Source of the DNA: Deltaproteobacteria bacterium
Lineage (GTDB): Bacteria; Myxococcota_A; UBA796; UBA2385
Reading direction: 5' to 3'
DNA: 64,000 nucleotides
Assembly: GCA_016792625.1 (NCBI GenBank)
Contig: JAEUKK010000126.1
Coordinates: 124,001-188,000 of the forward strand
Shown: positions 60,290 to 64,000 of the stretch, piece after piece
Numbering within the stretch: position 1 is the stretch's first letter
How the letters are laid out: the number at the start of each line of letters is the position of its first letter
Notes under the pieces: generated by a model
The model's input: the letters and a program-made list of their open reading frames with translations, nothing else
What the model was told of the DNA's origin: nothing
Database searches by the model: none
Made by a program: the position numbers and the translations under genes

Positions 60290-61672
60290 TCAGCCGCGGC
60301 GGCGAGGCAGGAGCGAGGGTGTTGCCCGCGGCTGGGTCGGAGACCGGACCGACCAACCGCTGGAGCAGAGGTCGAATTCCTCCCAGCTCAGGACGCTCTC
60401 GGCGGCGTCCTGAACGACCTTGCCGTTCACCCGACCATAGGTGCCCCAAGGGTTGCGCAGGGTGATGCTGCTGTCATTCGCGCTCACGATGCTGTAGACG
60501 TGCCCAAAGGCGATGCCCCCAGCCATCAGCTCGCCCGATGCGCCGCCCGGCCCCTGCTCTTCATCGGCCCAGGCCGAGGGCGCCTTGGCGACGGTCGAGG
60601 CGGTCAGGGCGCCGCTGCCCGAGTCGGCGAGGGCCTGGATGATCGCCGCTTTTTCGCTGGCGAGGTGCTTCTCGCCTGCCGTTGGGTCGGCCTTCAGCGC
60701 GCCCTCCGACGCATGCAGTCGGCGGTTGTCATGCACCTCCCCGGTCAACGTGCCGGCGGCCCGATGCGCCTGCCCGCCGCTCGCGTCATCATTTGGGTTG
60801 CGATTGGGCCAAGCCAAGAAGGCCTTCTCGACGATCGCCGGCCAGAGCACTGGGCCCTTCGCGCCATAGGCCTCGCCGGCCTCGCTGAGCGTCCCGTCGG
60901 AGCTTCTGCTTTTGGCCTGGTTGCGCAAGATCGTGGGGCGCACGCTCACCCGCTCCGGAGTGAAGGGTCCTGCCCCACGTTTGCTGTCGTCGTTGTAGAA
61001 CTCCAGGGTGTAGGTGGCCGCGGGCTCGGTGGGATCCGTGCGAAAGAGGCTGTTCTGGATGAACTGCGGCTTCCGCTGGGCGAGGCTCATCAGCGGCCCG
61101 AACAGGTAGCAGTCACCGATGCCGCCCTGTTTGACGTCCTCGGGCCGGGGGCCGGACTTGTCCATGATGGCCTCGGCCTCGCCCGAGAAGTCCAGCGGCT
61201 TGTTCTCGACGCTGTCTTTGGTGTTGATCCAGCCGTCCTGTACGCCGTTCTCGGTGCGGGCTCTGACCTGGATCCAAGAGCGCTCAAACCACCCGCCGCC
61301 GGCCACATTGCCCGTGGGGAGCACCACGCGAAGCTCTTGGATCTTCCCAAGCTTGGTCCCGAACTTGCTCGCCGTGGCTCTGAGCGTCTTGCCCTTGGAC
61401 AAGATGTGCATTTGATCCACACGCTGCTTCGTGTCGCCGGTCAGCCGGTCTTTGGCGAGCGCGTCGCTGACGTCCTCGAGGGGCACCGGCCGCGCTTCGG
61501 TTGGGGTGGGCGCATTGGGTGCGCCGGCCCCTCCGTTCAGCGGCGCGAGGCGGTGGGCCGACCTGCTCGCGACGGTCGGGGCATCCTGCTCGACGGCCGA
61601 AGGCGCCGCGCCCGACGTGGGCGCTTGGGTTGCGGGCGACCGTTCAACTGTGGGGACGAGCTCCTGCGCCAT
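60290..61672 (-). CDS. Calpain-like cysteine protease (C2 family), copy 1
   Basis: A 460-residue protein; ATG at 61672 behind GGGAGCAGG. Calpain catalytic positions are present: Cys188 in QGGIGDCYLFGPLMSLA, His in AFGHVYSIVSAND, and Asn in ITLRNPWGTYG. The WPAIVEKAFLAWPN segment is also calpain-typical. The N-terminal 85 residues are disordered; about 90-155 looks like an SH3-type domain (WIQVRARTENGVQDGWINT). No signal peptide, yet MAQELVPTV is shared with the neighbour. Export by a contractile or type VI-like system is conceivable but unsupported here. Confidence 0.85.
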   Translation of the reverse strand: MAQELVPTVERSPATQAPTSGAAPSAVEQDAPTVASRSAHRLAPLNGGAGAPNAPTPTEARPVPLEDVSDALAKDRLTGDTKQRVDQMHILSKGKTLRATASKFGTKLGKIQELRVVLPTGNVAGGGWFERSWIQVRARTENGVQDGWINTKDSVENKPLDFSGEAEAIMDKSGPRPEDVKQGGIGDCYLFGPLMSLAQRKPQFIQNSLFRTDPTEPAATYTLEFYNDDSKRGAGPFTPERVSVRPTILRNQAKSRSSDGTLSEAGEAYGAKGPVLWPAIVEKAFLAWPNRNPNDDASGGQAHRAAGTLTGEVHDNRRLHASEGALKADPTAGEKHLASEKAAIIQALADSGSGALTASTVAKAPSAWADEEQGPGGASGELMAGGIAFGHVYSIVSANDSSITLRNPWGTYGRVNGKVVQDAAESVLSWEEFDLCSSGWSVRSPTQPRATPSLLPRRRG

Positions 61673-61845
61673 GCCTGCTCCCTGCGCGGAGCGTCCGCCC
61701 GCGCGTCTGGGGCGGTCTGGCGCGTGACTCCGCGCAGCTCCGCCCACGGCGGCTGGCTATGCGCGCGGCCTCGGGCGGAGGATGTCCACAGTTGACCAGG
61801 GGGCGGGCAGACCCTGGCCAGCCCATGGGCCGGGAGACCTCGGGC

Positions 61846-63201
61846 TCAGTTGCTCGAGGGCGGGGAGTCGGAGCTCGGGCCGGTCGATGAGGGCGTCGTC
61901 TGGCGCGCCTTTTTGCGCGACCAGCCGCCAAAGACCTGCTGGAACTCTTCCCAGCTCAGCACGCTCTCGGCGGCTCTCTCGTCGACAACCCCGTTGACGC
62001 GGCCGTACTTGCCCCAAGGGTTACGCACCGTCACGGTGCTGTCATCGGCGCGAACGATGCTGTAGACGTGCCCAAAAGCGATGCCGCCGACCTTGCCTTC
62101 GCCAGCGCCGCCGACCCCGCCCTTGGGCTCGTTCTTCCAAGAGTCTGGCGGCCCAGCCATGGTGCTCGCGGTCAGCGCGCCGCTGCCATCCTCGGCGAGC
62201 GCGGCGAGGATGCCCTCTTTGGCGCTGGCGACCGCGTCAGCGACCGCGTTGGAGTTCTCTCGAAGGTCTTTTTGGGTCGGCTGAATCCCAATCGACTCAT
62301 GCTCTTCCCCAGTTAGCATGCCCGAGGAGCGGGAGCTCTGGCCGCCGCTGACCGTGTCGAGGCTGTTGCGCCCGGGCCACGCAAAGAAGGCCTTCTCGAC
62401 GATCGCCGGCCAGGCCCAGTCGCCGTGGCTGGTCACCGACTCGCCGGCCTCCTTGAGGGAATTGTCGGAGGTGCGGACCTGCGTTGTGGTCGCCAGCACC
62501 GTGTTTTGCACCTGGACCCGCTGCGCCTTGAACGGGCCTTGCCCAGTGCCCGACTTGTCCTCGTGGAACTCCAGCGTGTGCTGGGTTGCGGCCTCGGTGG
62601 GGTCAGTGCGGAAGAGCTTGGTTTGGATAAAGTCCGGCTTGCTGCGCGCGATCGCCATGAGGCTGGCCAACAAGTAACAATCGCCGATCATGCCCTGCTT
62701 CACGTCGGAAGGGCTCGGACCGGCCTTGTCCATGATGGCCTCGCCCTTGCCTTGGAAGGCGAGCGCGTGATCTTCAATCCCATTTTCTGTGTTGACCCAC
62801 CCCTCCACCATGCCGCTGGGGGTGTTCGCCTTCACCTTCGCCCAGCTCCGAGAGGCCTTGCCGGCTCGGGACGGCTCTTGCAGCACGGTGACCGCGCGAT
62901 GATCAAGGATCGTACCCAGCGCTTGACTTGATTTGTTCGCCGACTGGTACACCGTCTTTTGTTTCATCAACAGGCGCAAGTGGTCTTGCATGCCCCGAAA
63001 GCCTTCGCCGAAGACACCGCGGAGCTGGTCATCGCCGAAGCTGGTCACCTCGGGCGGCGGCTCGGGGGACGAGAGCCCGTGCCCAGAGCCCGATCCGAGG
63101 CTCGGCGACTGCTGGCTGCTGGGCGAATCACTTTGCAGGCCGCTCTCTTGCGATGGCGTGCCGATGTCACTGCTGACCGACGGTACCAGCTCCTCAGCCA
63201 T
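61846..63201 (-). CDS. Calpain-like cysteine protease (C2 family), copy 2
   Basis: A 451-residue paralogue of the downstream gene with the same domain order: disordered Ser/Pro-rich N-terminus (1-50), an SH3-like part (SWAKVKANTPSGMVEGWVNT), and the protease. Cys175 is in QGMIGDCYLLASLMAIA, with His in FGHVYSIVRADD and Asn in VTVRNPWGKYG. The conserved LTGEEHE and SGALTAST are shared with copy 1. The ATG at 63201 lies in a 20-bp tandem duplication, so a second, out-of-frame ATG sits 20 bp upstream. Confidence 0.86.
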   Translation of the reverse strand: MAEELVPSVSSDIGTPSQESGLQSDSPSSQQSPSLGSGSGHGLSSPEPPPEVTSFGDDQLRGVFGEGFRGMQDHLRLLMKQKTVYQSANKSSQALGTILDHRAVTVLQEPSRAGKASRSWAKVKANTPSGMVEGWVNTENGIEDHALAFQGKGEAIMDKAGPSPSDVKQGMIGDCYLLASLMAIARSKPDFIQTKLFRTDPTEAATQHTLEFHEDKSGTGQGPFKAQRVQVQNTVLATTTQVRTSDNSLKEAGESVTSHGDWAWPAIVEKAFFAWPGRNSLDTVSGGQSSRSSGMLTGEEHESIGIQPTQKDLRENSNAVADAVASAKEGILAALAEDGSGALTASTMAGPPDSWKNEPKGGVGGAGEGKVGGIAFGHVYSIVRADDSTVTVRNPWGKYGRVNGVVDERAAESVLSWEEFQQVFGGWSRKKARQTTPSSTGPSSDSPPSSN

Positions 63202-63230
63202 ACGTGCTCCTCCTCAGCCATACGTGCTCC
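63191..63230 (-). repeat. 20-bp perfect tandem duplication spanning the start codon of calpain copy 2
   Basis: Units 63191-63210 and 63211-63230 are identical (TCCTCAGCCATACGTGCTCC). Each carries a GGAG-type site and an ATG on the minus strand. Because 20 is not a multiple of 3, the upstream ATG (63221) reads another frame. Confidence 0.95.
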
Positions 63231-63373
63231 CCTGGGCCTCGCGGGCCCACCCGACCAAAGCTCCCGGGCAAGCTTCGCGCACGCCGCGCCTCGGCGCAAG
63301 GGTCTCTGGATAGATGGCCGGCCCCGACCACCGCGGGGCCTGCAATTTTCCACCGACACAACCGCCTGTAAGG

Positions 63374-63413
63374 CTCGACGAAATTGTCTGTTCGTACCTA
63401 CAGCTTCGTCGAG
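63374..63413 (-). terminator. 9-bp hairpin after the sulfatase-like gene
   Basis: CTCGACGAA (63374-63382) pairs with TTCGTCGAG (63405-63413) around a 22-base loop. It lies 4 bp beyond the stop of the minus-strand hydrolase. CTGTA (63366-63370) can pair with TACAG (63399-63403) inside the loop, giving a pseudoknot-like alternative. There is no T-run. Confidence 0.45.
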
Positions 63414-63417
63414 AGAC

Positions 63418-64000
63418 TCAGCGGCCAGCGCCCCCCTCCCGGGGGCGGTAGCCGAGGGCCTCCAGCCCGGCCGCGTCCTCTGGCTCCGCCGGGATGGGCA
63501 CCGGCGGCAGCGCGCGCAGCAGGCGCTCCGCTTCGGCCGCCTCGACCGGCGGGCGCCCCTCTACCCGCGCGCCTCGGCCCGGCCGCAGTCCCACCCGCCC
63601 CGAAGGGCCGATGAGCACACGGTCCCGGCCCTGGATCCCCGGCGGCGCGCAGCCCGGCGCGCAGCTCGGCTCACACATGCCGCTCTCGGCGATGATGTAG
63701 GGCCGCGCAGGCGGATCTTCGCCAGCCAGGAGCGCGGGGACATCCGCGAGGCTGCGCAGGCCGCCGTCGACGCGGGGTGAAATCCCCGGGCGATGCCGCA
63801 GGAGAGGGACGTGCAGCACGTGGTCTCCGACGGATCGCTCGTGCTGGCGCCCGCAGGTCTCCTCGAGCAAAATTTCGCCATGATCGGCCGCGACCACGAT
63901 GGTCGCGCCACGGGCCACCAGCGCGTCGATCAGCGGGCCGAGCAGGGTATCGGCTCGGGCCACCTCCTCGGCATAGCGGCTGGGGTCGTCAGGGCCATCG
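63418..64000 (-). CDS. Sulfatase/alkaline-phosphatase-superfamily hydrolase, C-terminal part (runs off window)
   Basis: The last ~194 codons are in the window; the reading frame is open to the edge. ATIVVAADHGEILLEETCGRQHERSVGDHVLHVPLL is the sulfatase metal-site segment in two pieces: VVAADHGE gives Asp-His, and the following His residues complete it. The C-terminus has a Cys pair (CEPSCAPGCAPP) and ends with LEALGYRPREGG, a phrase common at the end of sulfatase-like proteins. Substrate and export signal cannot be judged. Confidence 0.75.
   Translation of the reverse strand, partial: DGPDDPSRYAEEVARADTLLGPLIDALVARGATIVVAADHGEILLEETCGRQHERSVGDHVLHVPLLRHRPGISPRVDGGLRSLADVPALLAGEDPPARPYIIAESGMCEPSCAPGCAPPGIQGRDRVLIGPSGRVGLRPGRGARVEGRPPVEAAEAERLLRALPPVPIPAEPEDAAGLEALGYRPREGGAGR

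Overview
The window is a gene-dense, high-G+C stretch (about 70% by eye) that most resembles a member of the Myxococcota (formerly Deltaproteobacteria). Family-level traits pointing there are two secreted proteins with a Gly/Cys-rich, transmembrane, poly-Arg tail (MYXO-CTERM or GC_trans_RRR type), a MopE/FG-GAP lipoprotein, DUF4388 and PilZ-domain proteins, NtrC-type sigma-54 regulators, a futalosine-pathway menaquinone gene (mqnD), and frequent GTG and TTG starts. This is inference from family content; there is no rRNA or marker phylogeny in the window. One tRNA (Phe-GAA) is present. I saw no CRISPR array, transposase, integrase or replication origin.

Layout. 1-5.2 kb, minus strand: periplasmic TPR proteins, a secreted protein and the S13 peptidase DacB. 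5.6-9.8 kb: a long SppA-type peptidase coupled to a sigma-54 response regulator. 9.8-18 kb: small lipoproteins, tRNA-Phe, a HAD phosphatase, a secreted C-terminally anchored protein, an enoyl-CoA hydratase, a FAD-type oxidoreductase, a Nudix hydrolase and RsmD. 18.5-26.2 kb: a complete actABCDEF operon for alternative complex III (quinol to cytochrome c/oxidase electron transfer), closed by a strong terminator. 26.5-36.6 kb: a DUF4388 protein, efp-epmA-fabG, and a minus-strand group of an Hsp70-PilZ fusion, a degenerate PurF-like protein and a zincin-like protein. 36.8-42.8 kb: a MopE/FG-GAP lipoprotein, then cysM-mec-cysO-moeZ, a protein-thiocarboxylate cysteine-synthesis module, then a YkgJ-type protein. 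42.8-50 kb: an SGNH-type secreted protein, a pentaheme cytochrome, a PP2C-cNMP protein, mqnD, a secreted protein behind a sigma-54-type promoter, and a radical-SAM-like protein without its cluster motif. 50-57 kb: an anti-sigma-like TPR protein, a second sigma-54 activator, glycosyltransferase family 9, leucine dehydrogenase and a tandem Usp. 57-60 kb: scpA-scpB-rluB. 60.3-63.2 kb: two tandem calpain-like cysteine proteases. 63.4 kb to the end: the 3' part of a sulfatase-type hydrolase.

Connections. MqnD (menaquinone) and the Act complex (menaquinol oxidation) fit one respiratory chain. EF-P and EpmA are a substrate-enzyme pair. CysM, the JAMM protease, CysO and MoeZ form a complete sulfur-carrier route, and the CysO here ends in Gly-Gly-Ala-Phe, so it needs trimming. 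ScpA/ScpB act with SMC in chromosome segregation. The sigma-54 regulators match a near-consensus -24/-12 promoter in the window. The least conventional material is the Hsp70-PilZ / pseudo-PurF / zincin group, the calpain pair with a duplicated start region, and a set of small intergenic stem-loops sharing TCAGAC and CTTGTC motifs.
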